Origin: Rhodococcus sp. B50
GTDB lineage: Bacteria; Actinomycetota; Actinomycetes; Mycobacteriales; Mycobacteriaceae
Assembly: GCF_013602415.1 (NCBI RefSeq)
Contig: NZ_WPAG02000003.1
Span: forward strand, 1-64,000
Reading direction: 5' to 3'
DNA: 64,000 nt
Below are positions 1 to 8,889 of this stretch, in pieces. The translations under genes were made by a program, and so were the position numbers. How positions within the stretch are numbered: position 1 is the first letter of the stretch; each line of letters starts with the position of its first letter. The notes beneath the pieces were generated by a model. That model made no database searches. It saw nothing but the letters and a program-made list of their open reading frames with translations, and had not been told where the DNA came from.

Positions 1-7
1 GGACAAC

Positions 8-296
8 TCAGTGCGAGGGACGCGAATCGTCCACGGCGAGACGGTACCCACGGCCACCGGCGGTGGTGTGCAGGCTGTCGATGTTGATCGACACGACACG
101 TCCGGGCTCGGTGGTCTGCCCGGTGTCGGTGTCGCGGGAGCGGATGACGGTGCACACCGCGCGCGAACCCAGGTTCCCCTCGCGAACGAGGTCGTCGATG
201 CGCAGCGTCCGCACGGTGGTGCGGCGCGGATCGTCCGTCCACAGCTGCCCGACGGCGATCTCGTCGCCGCGGGCGGTTGGTGAGCGTCTTGGTCAT
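8..296 (-). pseudogene. Small plasmid protein gene, probable +1 frameshift near its start
   Basis: A start codon at 296 opens with MTKTLTNR, but this frame soon turns into arginine-rich nonsense. The frame one base over reads RGDEIAVGQLWTDDPRR and continues to a stop at 8 (last residues DDSRPSH). That second frame has no start of its own and a TGA just before it. Removing one C from the C-rich run around 268-275 would join them as NRRGDEI. The product would be about 95 residues, with a beta-rich look (VGQLW, RVVSINID, GYRL). I do not recognise a function. It lies downstream of and co-directional with the DUF3560 gene. The break could be real decay or a homopolymer sequencing error. Confidence 0.4.
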
Positions 297-372
297 GTTT
301 TCTCCCATCGTCTCCATGTCGCGAGGCCGGGGCGCTCGGGCTGTCCGAGCGCCCCGGGAAGAACGACACAGG

Positions 373-1412
373 TCAAGCCGCGCCGGTCTCGGTGCTGGTC
401 TCAGGTTCGGTCACCCGCGTGCCGTCGACGATCCGCACCACCTGGCCGTCGGCATCGCGCAGTCCCCGGATCTCGGTGTAGGGGACGCGATCTGTCCACG
501 AACCTCCGACGATCGAGCCGACGGTCACCGATTTCGCATTGACCTTGAGGACTCGGTGGAAGTGCCCTGCGTACCGCACCAGATCGCCCACGGCCACAAC
601 GTCGCGGCTGTAGGCGGCGGCGGTGCCTGCGGTGATCTGATGCGCGCGCACGCCTTCCCAGTAGGCGAGCTCGTCGGCGGTGTGCTCGATCTCGGCGAGT
701 ACCCGCTCGCGGTAGTCCCTGGTTGCAGCTTCGTGGGTCTCGACGTACTTGTGGCCGGTCTGCTGGTTGGTGTGCAGCGTCCGGGTGTATCCGTCGCGGT
801 CACGTTCGAGGCGGCGCAGCTCGGCGGTGAGCTTGTCGATCCGGCGCGCGACGGTGACCGGGGCGTACCGACGGTCGGTGGTCTCGGCGGCGGCGTCGGC
901 GCGGCCCCGCGCGGCTGCGGCCTCACGCTCGGCTGCCACGGCCTTGCCGAGCGCGTTCCAGGACTTTTCCACCGCGCGGCGGTGCCGGGCCTCGCTGTGG
1001 TGGCCGACCTTGATCGGCTCGCCACCCTCGGGCAGCGCATCATGCGCGGCCTGGTCGGCGGCCCACGCGGCCTCGGCGGTGCCGGCCTTACGGTCGGCCT
1101 TGGCATCGAGAGCGTCCACGCGGGCGGCCTGGCGGGCGATCTTGTCGGCCTCGACATCGGCAGTGGGCCGGTAGGTGTCGTCGATGTCGACGTCGACGGT
1201 GAATCCGGCGGCGCGCAGCGCGGCGGCGGTGGCGTCGATCTGGGCACGCTTGGCGCGGCGGTCCCGCGACTGCGGGATGTACCCGGACCCGAGATCCTCA
1301 AGGACCAGCGCCAGCGCTGGGCCTTGAGGATCTCGGCGGAGCCGTCACCACGGCTCGTGCCGTCGATCAGGGTGCCGTCGGCGTGGGTGTGGGTGATGGT
1401 CAGTGCGGACAT
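373..1412 (-). pseudogene. DUF3560 family protein, interrupted by a one-base frameshift
   Basis: The N-terminus starts at 1412 (MSALTITHTHADGTLIDGTS, the conserved start of DUF3560 proteins) and runs to WRWS near 1308. The rest of the family then continues in another frame: LGSGYIPQSRDRRAKR, then TYRPTAD, ALPEGGEPIKVGHHSE and RRYAPVTVA, to a stop at 373. Function is unknown; the family is common on actinobacterial plasmids. The coding strand needs a -1 (or +2) shift at about 1300-1312, exactly inside a 44-bp quasi-palindrome. Downstream residues remain well conserved, so the damage is recent, a sequencing error, or a shift tolerated by translation. The start is supported by AGGGTGGACC a few bases upstream. 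Confidence 0.75.
1291..1334. repeat. 44-bp quasi-palindrome at the DUF3560 frameshift
   Basis: Reading inwards from both ends, the arms GAGATCCTCAAGG and CCTTGAGGATCTC are perfectly complementary. A further CCAGCGC/GCGCTGG pair follows after one mismatch, leaving about a 2-base centre. Forty of 44 positions obey the palindrome. It sits where the DUF3560 reading frame is lost, which fits a template-switch (quasi-palindrome) mutation. Confidence 0.8.
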
Positions 1413-1470
1413 GAGTGGTCCACCCTTTCTGAGCGTGTGTGCGGATGAAGTGAGCCGGAGGAAGAGGCGG

Positions 1471-2058
1471 TCAGCGCACGAACCGCCAGGCCGAGCGCGC
1501 GGCGCGGGCACCGGGAACCTTGCGGACGGCGATGTTGGTGGCGATCTTGGCTGCGCGCTTGCCGTAGACGGCACCGCGCGAGGGCCCGGCCGGGCGGACG
1601 GGGACGCGTTTGGCCACGGGGCGGACAGACGGAGTCGGGACTGCGGGAGCGGTGTCGGTGGTCAGTTCCCGCTCCCACTGCGCGAAGTCGTCGGCCTGAG
1701 AGTGAATCCGGCCGGGGGTCGACTCCGGCGTGCTGCCCGTAGCGATGCGGCGCGCATGGCGGTGCTCGTAGCCGCGGACCGGATCGAGATAGCGCAACGG
1801 CGTGCGGATCACGATGTTCTCGGCCAGCCGCGAGGACCAGGTCCGGGTTTTGTAGGCGGTCAGGAAGTGACCGGCCAGCCACAGCGCCGCACCGACCAGG
1901 AGCAGCGGCGCGCGGGTGGCGATCGGGTCGCCGGAGACGATGCACAGCAACGAGGCGATCGCCAGCAGGGCGCCACCGAGGCGAGCGATCGGAGCGCCGA
2001 TCGTCCAGACGAGCAGTGCCGCCAGCGCAATCGCTGCCATAACGGTGATGATCGACAT
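1471..2058 (-). CDS. Small integral membrane protein of unknown function
   Basis: The 195-residue product has two or three hydrophobic segments in its first ~70 residues (IITVMAAIALAALLVW, then ARLGGALLAIASLLCIV, then LLLVGAALWLAGHFL). A charged cytoplasmic-looking tail rich in Arg, Ala and Pro follows and ends in RSAWRFVR. No enzymatic motif is visible. It is the first gene of the minus-strand group with the DUF3560 gene and is divergent from the HTH gene at 2240. The inverted repeat at 2100-2119 lies in the shared promoter region. A role in plasmid maintenance or transfer is only a guess from position. Confidence 0.6.
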   Translation of the reverse strand: MSIITVMAAIALAALLVWTIGAPIARLGGALLAIASLLCIVSGDPIATRAPLLLVGAALWLAGHFLTAYKTRTWSSRLAENIVIRTPLRYLDPVRGYEHRHARRIATGSTPESTPGRIHSQADDFAQWERELTTDTAPAVPTPSVRPVAKRVPVRPAGPSRGAVYGKRAAKIATNIAVRKVPGARAARSAWRFVR

Positions 2059-2099
2059 CCGATTCCCCTTACCTCGGTCGTTCTTTCGCTCACAACTTT

Positions 2100-2119
2100 A
2101 CAATACTTATTTGTATTGT
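2100..2119. promoter_or_regulatory. Inverted-repeat operator in a divergent promoter region
   Basis: ACAATAC (2100-2106) and GTATTGT (2113-2119) form a perfect 7-bp inverted repeat around TTATTT. The stretch is markedly AT-rich against its surroundings. It lies between the divergent membrane-protein gene and the HTH gene. Binding by the neighbouring HTH protein is inference. Confidence 0.5.
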
Positions 2120-2239
2120 TGCAACTCCGGGCACGCCCACACGTTTCCACAAAGCAATTCCGCTATGTAAAGTTTCGAGAACCGGACCCCGGCACACCCG
2201 GCGATGACCGTGGCCCCGAGAAACGAAAGGCCAGAAGCA

Positions 2240-2503
2240 ATGGCGAACCCGAACCGCCTCACGGCACAGCAATGCGTCGAGGTACTGAAGGAAGAAACCG
2301 GCAACGAGATCAAGCCGGTGACCTTCCACTCCTACGTCAACCGAGGCCACGCCCCCAAACCGGTCGAGAAGATCGGCAACACACCCCTGTGGAAACGCAG
2401 CGAGATCGTCGAATGGGCCCGCAACCGTCCAGGACGCGGCGCACGCACCGACCTACGCCAACCCCGCCGGCGCACCAAGAACACCGGCACTGACTCCGAA
2501 TAG
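2240..2503 (+). CDS. Helix-turn-helix (excisionase/AlpA-like) plasmid DNA-binding protein
   Basis: The product has 87 residues if started at the ATG at 2240 (MANPNRLTAQQCVEVL), preceded by GAAAGG. An in-frame ATG at 2204 is possible but looks like leader. The central part KPVTFHSYVNRGHAPKPVEK resembles MerR/excisionase-type winged-helix proteins: a helix, then the wing region with PKPVEKIGNTPLWKRSEI, then a tail rich in Arg. Such proteins regulate transcription or excision on actinobacterial mobile elements. A nearby AT-rich inverted repeat is a plausible operator. There is no integrase next to it, so a regulator is more likely than a recombination directionality factor. Confidence 0.65.
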   Translation: MANPNRLTAQQCVEVLKEETGNEIKPVTFHSYVNRGHAPKPVEKIGNTPLWKRSEIVEWARNRPGRGARTDLRQPRRRTKNTGTDSE

Positions 2504-2536
2504 TCTCCACACTCAAAGAACTCAGGCAGGGTCAAA

Positions 2537-2884
2537 ATGGGGAAGCTCCGAGTACACCAACTCGCCCAAGAGCTGGGCGTCACATCACGAGAAGTACTTC
2601 ACGCCCTTAAGGAACAAGGCGAGTTCGTCAAGTCCGCGTCTAGCACCGTAGAGGCACCTGCGGCCAACGAGCTGAGGAAGCGCTTCCCACAACCGGCATC
2701 AGCCCCTCAGAGGCAGGGACCGGCGAGGGCAGTTCGCCCGAGCCTCCAGCCGGCACAAAGTTCGACCGAGAAATCCATCTATGGGTGGAGCGCTAATCCA
2801 GTCCGAGAACCGACTGCATCGGACGTAATCAATAACATCCGCCAGCTAGCCTCAATCTTTCGTGAGTCCCGCGTGCCGGCCTGA
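2537..2884 (+). pseudogene. IF2_N-domain protein, 5' part, cut by IS1380 copy A
   Basis: The first ~45 residues (MGKLRVHQLAQELGVTSREV, then LKEQGEFVKSASST) match the IF2_N nucleic-acid-binding domain. That domain occurs in translation initiation factor IF-2 and in small actinobacterial plasmid proteins. A Pro/Arg/Ser-rich linker follows. The IS begins at 2850, so the last residues (ASIFRESRVPA) and the stop are supplied by the IS end. If the IS and one copy of CTAG are removed, the frame runs on through 4542-4741 without a stop, giving about 170 residues. The function of the plasmid versions is not known to me. The IF2_N assignment is firm; the 3' part is less so. Confidence 0.6.
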
Positions 2885-4537
2885 CCAGTTCGGATTCGAT
2901 GGTGGAGGCGGTGGATCCGGTGTGCATCCACGCTTGGTCGCCCGACACGGTCGGGTGACGTCGGGGTCCACGGCCCCGAACTGAGTGTCCTTTCGACTCG
3001 ATAAATGAAGATTCGTGCAGGTCACACAGGTGCAGGTAGCGCGGTGAGCCGGTTCAGGCCGGCCACGAGAACATCGACACCGGGAGCCGTCGCGGCCAGC
3101 CGCAGCCGAACCTGACGGGCATGGCGGGCGATCTTCCCGGCGATCGACAGCACCCGCAGCCGCAGCCGTTTCGGCTCCCACCGCCGCGCCGGGACCTCGG
3201 TGAATGCCAGCATCTGCATCCACGCGGTCAACTCGCATGCCAGTTGCACGAGCGCGAGCCAGATCCGGTTCTGATCGAACCCGTGCAGCGGAAGATTCTG
3301 CAGCCCGGTTGCTTTCGCTGTCCGGATCCGGTCCTCGCACCGAGCCCGACGGCGGTGCCGCAACTCCAGATCGGGGAGTTGCCCGCGGCGGGTGTTGGTC
3401 ACGAACGCCGTCAACCGCAGGCCGTCACGGTCGGTGAACCGCAACTGCGCACCCGGATGCGGTCTCTCCTTCCTGACGATCACGCGCATGCCGGTCGGCC
3501 ACGTCGACAGGTCGAGCAGCCCGGTGATCTCGGTGACCCAGGCCCCGTCCCGGACCTGCCCGTCCGAGTCGTAAGCCGGAGTCCATGCCTGCTCGGGAAC
3601 CAGATCGATCGCGGCGGCATAGGCGTCGGTCAACCCGAATCCCACCGAATACGAGAGCCTGCGCTTGGTCAGATACTCGATCAAGGAGTGGGTGCCACCG
3701 GCACCATCGATCCGGACCAGCACCTTCTTCCCGACCCGATATCCCGGGTCGAACGGCAACTGCGCCAGGGCGCCCTGCACGACAGTGACGTGATCGGCGG
3801 CGGTGTTCGAACCGGCATTGCCCGGGCGCAGCAGCATCGCGACGGGTTCACCGGTGCCGTGCTCACCGTGGTCGACGAACGCACACAGCGGATGAAACCC
3901 GAAGCCGCGTTTGAAGTTCGGGGCAGCAGATTCCTTGTCCGAGTGCGCGGTGACGAGGGTGGCATCGATGTCGATGACCAGCGGTGTGTGCTCGTCGATG
4001 GCGTGATCGGGTGCCACCGACCCGGCGGCGGTCCAGGCGTGGGCGCGGGCGGTAGCGCGGGCCCGTCCGATCGCGGCGAGAGCGGTGTCGGCATCACCGG
4101 CGAGGGTGGTGATCAGGCGGGAGACAGTCGGGTCGGAGGCCACCTGGCCGAACAGTTCGGGGTGGGCGCGTAGTTGGTTGATGTCGGCGAGGCAGTCCCC
4201 GCCGATCGCCAGGGAGAGCGCGAGGTCGAGGAGGATCTTGCCAGGATCGTGGCGTGCCAACGGTTTCCGGAACTGAGCGAGTTCGGTCGTCAATGCTGTG
4301 GTGAGGCCGGTTTTCTCGGCGGTGCGCAGCAGCAGGACAGCGCCGGCATGGGACACGACGCCGGTTCCGGTACCCGATGCGGACAGGTGTGGGTAGGGGG
4401 ACGTAGACTTGCTCACCTGAAGGGTGCTCCTGGCTCACGCGATTGTTCAACCTTAGACAAGTCGAATTATCGCAGGTCGGAGCACCTTTCTTTCTGTGTG
4501 ACACGGGTTGAGGTCGAATTTCCGTGAAAGCCCCGGG
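2850..4537 (-). mobile_element. IS1380-family insertion sequence, copy A (1688 bp)
   Basis: The ends are imperfect inverted repeats: CCTCAATCTTTCGTGAGTCC at 2850 and, read inwards from 4537, CCCGGGGCTTTCACGGAAAT. The element is flanked by the direct repeat CTAG (2846-2849 and 4538-4541), a 4-bp target duplication as expected for this family. It encodes one transposase on the minus strand. It has the same length as copy B at 18753-20440 and lies in the opposite orientation. The intact duplication shows that it arrived by simple insertion, not by recombination between the copies. Confidence 0.92.
3022..4416 (-). CDS. IS1380-family transposase (copy A)
   Basis: This is a 464-residue DDE transposase. 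Visible family hallmarks are an N-terminal region with SHAGAVLLLRTAEKTGL, the first catalytic Asp in LVIDIDATLVTAHSDKE, GFGFHPLCAF, then VLVRIDGAGGTHSLIEYL with the second acidic residue, RRGQLPDLELRHRRRARCED with the late Glu/Asp, and GLQNLPLHGFDQN before a basic C-terminus. It is full length and unbroken. It differs from the copy B protein at scattered positions (for example YPHLSASGTG against YPRVSASATG), so the two are iso-elements, not identical copies. It cuts and joins DNA at the 1688-bp element's ends. Confidence 0.92.
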   Translation of the reverse strand: MSKSTSPYPHLSASGTGTGVVSHAGAVLLLRTAEKTGLTTALTTELAQFRKPLARHDPGKILLDLALSLAIGGDCLADINQLRAHPELFGQVASDPTVSRLITTLAGDADTALAAIGRARATARAHAWTAAGSVAPDHAIDEHTPLVIDIDATLVTAHSDKESAAPNFKRGFGFHPLCAFVDHGEHGTGEPVAMLLRPGNAGSNTAADHVTVVQGALAQLPFDPGYRVGKKVLVRIDGAGGTHSLIEYLTKRRLSYSVGFGLTDAYAAAIDLVPEQAWTPAYDSDGQVRDGAWVTEITGLLDLSTWPTGMRVIVRKERPHPGAQLRFTDRDGLRLTAFVTNTRRGQLPDLELRHRRRARCEDRIRTAKATGLQNLPLHGFDQNRIWLALVQLACELTAWMQMLAFTEVPARRWEPKRLRLRVLSIAGKIARHARQVRLRLAATAPGVDVLVAGLNRLTALPAPV

Positions 4538-4741
4538 CTAGTTGCTGCGATTGGATCCGCTGAGTTCAACCTTCTGCCGTCGACACGGCACCTGCCGATA
4601 CGCATCCTTCACACACACATCACGCAACGCGCAGTCGATGCTGCGCCCCCACACCAACGACACGCGCTCACTCTGTTCATCGACGAGCAGCACCGTCACC
4701 GGCCCACCTGGGAGAACCGACACGACTTCGTCGGCGACTGA
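4538..4741 (+). pseudogene. Possible 3' remainder of the IF2_N gene cut by IS1380 copy A
   Basis: From the CTAG duplicate at 4538 a frame runs 67 codons (VAAIGSAEFNLLPSTRHLPI, and so on) to a TGA at 4741. It is in phase with the interrupted IF2_N gene once the IS and one CTAG are removed. The tail is His/Arg-rich (QHRHRPTWENRHDFVGD) with no domain I recognise. The agreement of frame could be chance. A minus-strand frame in the same place (LPGGPVTVLLVDEQSERVSL) is also open, and I cannot decide between them. Confidence 0.35.
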
Positions 4742-4886
4742 ACTGGAACGACCCGCTCACCGCGTCGCGCGGCCGCTCCGGCGGTGTGACACGCCTGCTA
4801 CCAACGTCCCGGCCGAGTAGAACTAGAGGGTTTCATCGCGAATCGCGGGGCGCCCCTATCTTGCAACGATCCGGCAGACTGCAGAC

Positions 4887-7130
4887 ATGTCCAAAGGTTA
4901 CTTCGACGTCGACTCAGAGTTTGCCCTCGAAGCTTCACGGCCGGTCCCTGACATGAAGATCGCGCGCGAGATCGGCGAGGTGTTCACTCACATGCTCGGA
5001 GACGGTCGGTCCGTGATCGACCCGACGACCACGATCTGGACAGCTGAGGCGGCAGAAGAACTTCGGACCAGAATTGGGGACAACCCCATCGTCGGAAAGG
5101 ACCAGGGCCAATGGGAGAAGCTCGACCGGCAACTCCAAGGAGCATCTCGTGAGGTCGTGCTCCTTGCAGCCGAACTCGTCTTCCTACGAGAGCACGCAAT
5201 TCGGTCGGCCCGCCCCGAGACACGCAAGGCCCACGTCGACCGGGTGCTGACGCATCTCGACTCCCCCTTGGCAATCCCGGAGCCAATGTCTACCTGGCTG
5301 GCCCGCCCAGCCGGAACCGCAGGGTTCGAACCGGGCTCCTGGTACAACGGGGCACTGTGGCGACACGTCATCTGGGCTTCGACCTTCGTGCGCCACTGGA
5401 ATGACCTGTCAGAGGCCGAGCGCAAATCGGCCCGAAGCGATCCGTGGGAGCTGCAGCGCGTCATGCTCACCTCCGGTGACGACCGCTCCGACATCCGCAA
5501 CGCGCTGCAGTTCCTTGCGCGACCCGATGTGTTCGAGCCGATCTCTTCGGCCTCGATGAAGAAGAAAATCCGTGATGGTCTGGCCGATCGGATCGGCGGG
5601 GCATCGGGCGACACTCCCGGCTCGATCGACCGCGATCTACTGGCGATCCGCGCCGCCCTGGCTCGCGAGGTCGCGGGACCGTTCCATTTCTGGACGCCTG
5701 GGGTAGCAGAGCTCTGGGACGCCTCCCGCGCTGAATCCGCCCTCACAGCAGCGGAGATCGCTGAGGTGGCTGAGCCTCGTCCACGCCACTACTGGCTTTA
5801 CTCCCCGGGCCGGCAGGCCTCACAGTGGGACGAGTTCTCCTCCAGCGGCATCATGGCGATCGGTTGGGACGAGCTCGACGATCTCGCTACATACCCGAGT
5901 CGAGAGTCGATTCGACAGGCGCTCGACGTCGAGGGGACCGGCGGGACGTTGAGAAACGACGTTCTTGCGGTATGGGAGTTCCAGAACGAGATCGCCGTAG
6001 GCGACATCATCTATGCCAAGCGCGGGCGGCGCGAGATCGTCGGGCGCGGCGAGGTCACCTCCAGCGCTCGGTTCGAGCCGGGTCGCACCTCGTATCGCCA
6101 CGTGCGCTCAGTGAAGTGGACCCATACAGGGTCCTGGGAGCACCCTGGGGATGCCGCAATCAAGACGCTGACCGACATCACGAGCTATCACGACTACGTC
6201 GAGAACCTTGAAGAGCTCATCGCCGGCGAGGAAGAGCCGGAGTTGCTCGAAACTCCGACGCCCCTTCCAACCTACGACAAGGCGGCATTCCTCAAGGAGG
6301 TCTACCTGTCAGAGGAGCGATACGAGCGTTTGCACTCCCTGCTGGCGCGGAAGAAGAACGTCATCCTCGCTGGCCCGCCCGGTGTCGGGAAGACCTTCGC
6401 GGCGAAGCGCCTGGCATACTCGATCATGGGCGTGAAGGATCCGAGTCGGGTCCAGATGGTCCAGTTCCATCAGAGTTACTCGTACGAGGACTTCATGATG
6501 GGATACCGGCCCACCGAGACCGGTGGTTTCACGCTCGCTGAAGGGCCGTTCTACCGATTCTGCGAGAAGGCACGCGCTGACGACACCGACCGGCCGTACT
6601 TCTTCATCATCGACGAGATCAACCGCGGCAATATCTCCAAGATTTTGGGCGAGCTGCTCATGCTTATCGAAGCCGACAAACGCGGACAAGAACTCCGACT
6701 GTTATACAAGAACGAGAGATTTTCGGTCCCTGCCAACGTCCACATCATCGGCATGATGAACACCGCCGACCGCAGCCTTGCCGTCCTGGACTACGCACTG
6801 CGTCGTCGCTTCGGTTTTTTCGAGATGACCCCAGGCTTCCACTCGGCCGGGTTCACTCGCTGGCAACAAGACGCTGGAAGCCCCACCCTCGACCGTCTCG
6901 TCGAAGTTGTCATCGACCTCAACAAGACCATCGCCGACGACCCCGCACTCGGCCAGGGCTTCGCCATCGGACACAGCTTCCTCTCCAGCCCTCCAGACGA
7001 CGCCACCGACGACGAATGGCTGTACTCGGTGGTCGAGGACGAACTCATCCCCCTTCTCGACGAGTACTGGTTCGACGAGCCGACCACGGCCGAGGAGTGG
7101 GCCGGCCGACTCAGGGCCGCCGTCGCATGA
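4887..7130 (+). CDS. mcrB: McrB-like 5-methylcytosine-dependent restriction GTPase
   Basis: The product has 747 residues. The first ~290 are an uncharacterised helical region. Residues ~300-440 look like an EVE/PUA-type modified-base reader (HYWLYSPGRQASQWDEF, IMAIGWDEL, GDIIYAKRGRREIVGRG). The AAA+ motor follows: Walker A GPPGVGKTFAAKRL at ~495, Walker B FFIIDEINRGN at ~572, and the McrB signature MMNTADRSLAVLDYALRRRF at ~622. McrB-type proteins recognise modified DNA and drive the McrC nuclease (type IV restriction). The gene overlaps mcrC by ATGA, so the two are coupled. There is no clear Shine-Dalgarno at 4887. It is co-directional with and just downstream of the IS copy A insertion site. 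Confidence 0.9.
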   Translation: MSKGYFDVDSEFALEASRPVPDMKIAREIGEVFTHMLGDGRSVIDPTTTIWTAEAAEELRTRIGDNPIVGKDQGQWEKLDRQLQGASREVVLLAAELVFLREHAIRSARPETRKAHVDRVLTHLDSPLAIPEPMSTWLARPAGTAGFEPGSWYNGALWRHVIWASTFVRHWNDLSEAERKSARSDPWELQRVMLTSGDDRSDIRNALQFLARPDVFEPISSASMKKKIRDGLADRIGGASGDTPGSIDRDLLAIRAALAREVAGPFHFWTPGVAELWDASRAESALTAAEIAEVAEPRPRHYWLYSPGRQASQWDEFSSSGIMAIGWDELDDLATYPSRESIRQALDVEGTGGTLRNDVLAVWEFQNEIAVGDIIYAKRGRREIVGRGEVTSSARFEPGRTSYRHVRSVKWTHTGSWEHPGDAAIKTLTDITSYHDYVENLEELIAGEEEPELLETPTPLPTYDKAAFLKEVYLSEERYERLHSLLARKKNVILAGPPGVGKTFAAKRLAYSIMGVKDPSRVQMVQFHQSYSYEDFMMGYRPTETGGFTLAEGPFYRFCEKARADDTDRPYFFIIDEINRGNISKILGELLMLIEADKRGQELRLLYKNERFSVPANVHIIGMMNTADRSLAVLDYALRRRFGFFEMTPGFHSAGFTRWQQDAGSPTLDRLVEVVIDLNKTIADDPALGQGFAIGHSFLSSPPDDATDDEWLYSVVEDELIPLLDEYWFDEPTTAEEWAGRLRAAVA

Positions 7131-8179
7131 CCCAGAGGTCCATCGCCATCCGCAACGTGTACGTGATGATGGCCTATGCCTTCCGAGCGATCCGCAGCGA
7201 AGGCAACGACCGAATCACAGCCGAGGCCTTCGACCATCTTCACGATCTGTTCGCGGAGATCCTCGTGCGTGGCGTCGGCACACAGGTCAAGCGCGGTCTT
7301 CACCGCGACTACCTGCACCGCAGCGAAGCGCTCGCCACCATTCGCGGACGTATCGATATCACTCGCACCGCAGCCACTCGCTCTACGTTCCGAGGAAAGC
7401 TGGTGTGCGAGTTCGATGAGTACGAGCTCGACACGCCCCACAACCAGGCGCTGAAGTCGGTCATCGTCCTACTCCTCCGCCACGGTGATGTCGCCGCACC
7501 CCGCCGGGCTGCGCTGCGTCGGCTTCTGCCGTACCTGGACGCGGTGACGCTGATCGCGCCGACATCGATCCGCTGGCGCACGCTGACCTACCACCGCACC
7601 ACCGCCACATACCGACTGTTGCTCGGCGTTTGTGAACTGATCGTCCGCGGGCTCCTCCCCACACAGGACGCCGGAAGCACCAAGCTCACCTCATGGGTCT
7701 CGGACGACGCGATGAGCAGCTTGTACGAACGATTCCTGCGCGAGTACTACATCGTCCACCACCCCGAACTCTCCCCCACCGGCTCCACCGTCAAGTGGGA
7801 CTACGACGATGCAGGCGCACTCGGAGCCGAACAGCTCCCGGTAATGCGCACCGATGTCACGCTGCGGCGTGGACACCGGGCACTCATCATTGATGCGAAA
7901 TATTACGGCCAATCGATGCAGGCCGGGATGTGGGGCAAGTCGACTGTCCACTCGACCAATCTGTACCAAGTATTGACGTACGTGAAGAACGCCGATGTGA
8001 ACCGTGACGGCTCAGTCAGCGGGCTATTGCTCTACGCGCGTACCGAAGCACCTGCGCAGCCCGGACTAGACGTCGTCGTCCAAGGCAACCGCATCGGCGC
8101 GCGAACACTCGATCTCAACCGTCCATGGAACGAACTCAGCGCTCAGCTCGAAGACGTTGTCACATGGCTTCAGAGCTAA
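7127..8179 (+). CDS. mcrC: McrC-like restriction endonuclease subunit
   Basis: The ATG at 7127 overlaps the mcrB stop (ATGA), giving 350 residues starting MTQRSIAIRNVYVMMAYAFR. That N-terminal pattern (I.N.Y.ML.YA) is the one seen in McrC proteins. The PD-(D/E)XK nuclease core is visible near residues 243-262: MRTDVTLRRGHRALIIDAKY, with Asp, then D-A-K. McrC is the nuclease partner that McrB stimulates. It is complete, and no further gene is coupled downstream. A longer in-frame start at 7016 would lie wholly inside mcrB and is not needed. Confidence 0.9.
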   Translation: MTQRSIAIRNVYVMMAYAFRAIRSEGNDRITAEAFDHLHDLFAEILVRGVGTQVKRGLHRDYLHRSEALATIRGRIDITRTAATRSTFRGKLVCEFDEYELDTPHNQALKSVIVLLLRHGDVAAPRRAALRRLLPYLDAVTLIAPTSIRWRTLTYHRTTATYRLLLGVCELIVRGLLPTQDAGSTKLTSWVSDDAMSSLYERFLREYYIVHHPELSPTGSTVKWDYDDAGALGAEQLPVMRTDVTLRRGHRALIIDAKYYGQSMQAGMWGKSTVHSTNLYQVLTYVKNADVNRDGSVSGLLLYARTEAPAQPGLDVVVQGNRIGARTLDLNRPWNELSAQLEDVVTWLQS

Positions 8180-8660
8180 CACATTGTTCCTACAAGGACG
8201 TGATGCATCGAAGCTGACTTCAATCCCGTACTCCGCCGGCCGCCATCACCAACCCCCCGTGCTCGGCGCTCTCGCACTCCTCGCCGGAACAACGCACCGG
8301 GGCGTTCACCGGCCCGCATCACACCGTTGCGGCCACCGCACGCGACGTGCTCGACCTCTGACCACAAGCCCACCAGGATTGGTCGCACACCGTCTGATCC
8401 CCAGGAGGGACGGCAGGCAGCACCGTCTCCGTCCGCGCGGAAACATAGTCCGGGATAGGCCAGCGATGCGGGACTGACATGCAGGACACGTAACCGGGAC
8501 AGGTGCGGGATCGTTCCGCAAGGTCGAGATTCCTCCCTCGACCTTCCCGAGCCGTCCCGTCTAAGGATCGTCTTACAGCACACCACTGAGACCGCGCGAA
8601 TCGGCACGCCATGATTGTCCCGGCCCTCATCGGAGGCTCTCGGACTTCCGAGCAACCTCG
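8180..8660. other. No convincing gene; decayed intergenic DNA
   Basis: Short frames on both strands are arginine-rich and lack start signals and recognisable motifs. One plus-strand stretch ending in HHTVAATARDVLDL (stop near 8361) looks like a gene tail without a body. The stretch precedes a resolvase remnant, consistent with scarred mobile DNA. Confidence 0.5.
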
Positions 8661-8868
8661 ATGGCAACGGTTGTCTTCCCTGTGGTCCAGATAGTGGAGT
8701 GCAACCTCATCCGCGAACGCACCCAGGTTGGGTTGGCTGCGGCCACCGAAGATGACCCCAACAAGATCCGGCAGGCGAAGTTGATTCGCGACAACGGGAT
8801 GAGTCAGACCGGAGATCGCGGAGATCCTGGGGGTCGGCCGCACGACGCTGTACCGGCACTTGAAGTAA
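8661..8868 (+). pseudogene. Serine resolvase/invertase C-terminal remnant
   Basis: The frame from 8661 contains LIRERTQVGLAAATEDDPNK and IRQAKLIRDNGMSQ. After a one-base insertion near 8808 it resumes as PEIAEILGVGRTTLYRHLK followed by a stop. This is the typical end of a Tn3-type resolvase: the E-helix motif RERTxxGLAAA and the C-terminal HTH. The catalytic domain is missing and the linker is shortened, so it cannot be active. A second, inverted remnant of similar wording is at 35440-35640. Confidence 0.7.
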
Positions 8869-8889
8869 AGGAAGTGACCGGAATAAAAG

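Noticed and set aside
277..2493. A 738-codon open frame on the plus strand
   Set aside because: It is antisense to the DUF3560 and membrane-protein genes, Gly/Arg-rich without a domain, and open only because of high GC.
3121..4173. A 350-codon frame antisense to the IS1380 transposase (and its twin of 361 codons at 18749-19834)
   Set aside because: Both appear at the same place in both IS copies as mirror frames of the transposase; composition is Asp/Gly/Arg-rich shadow with no start signal.
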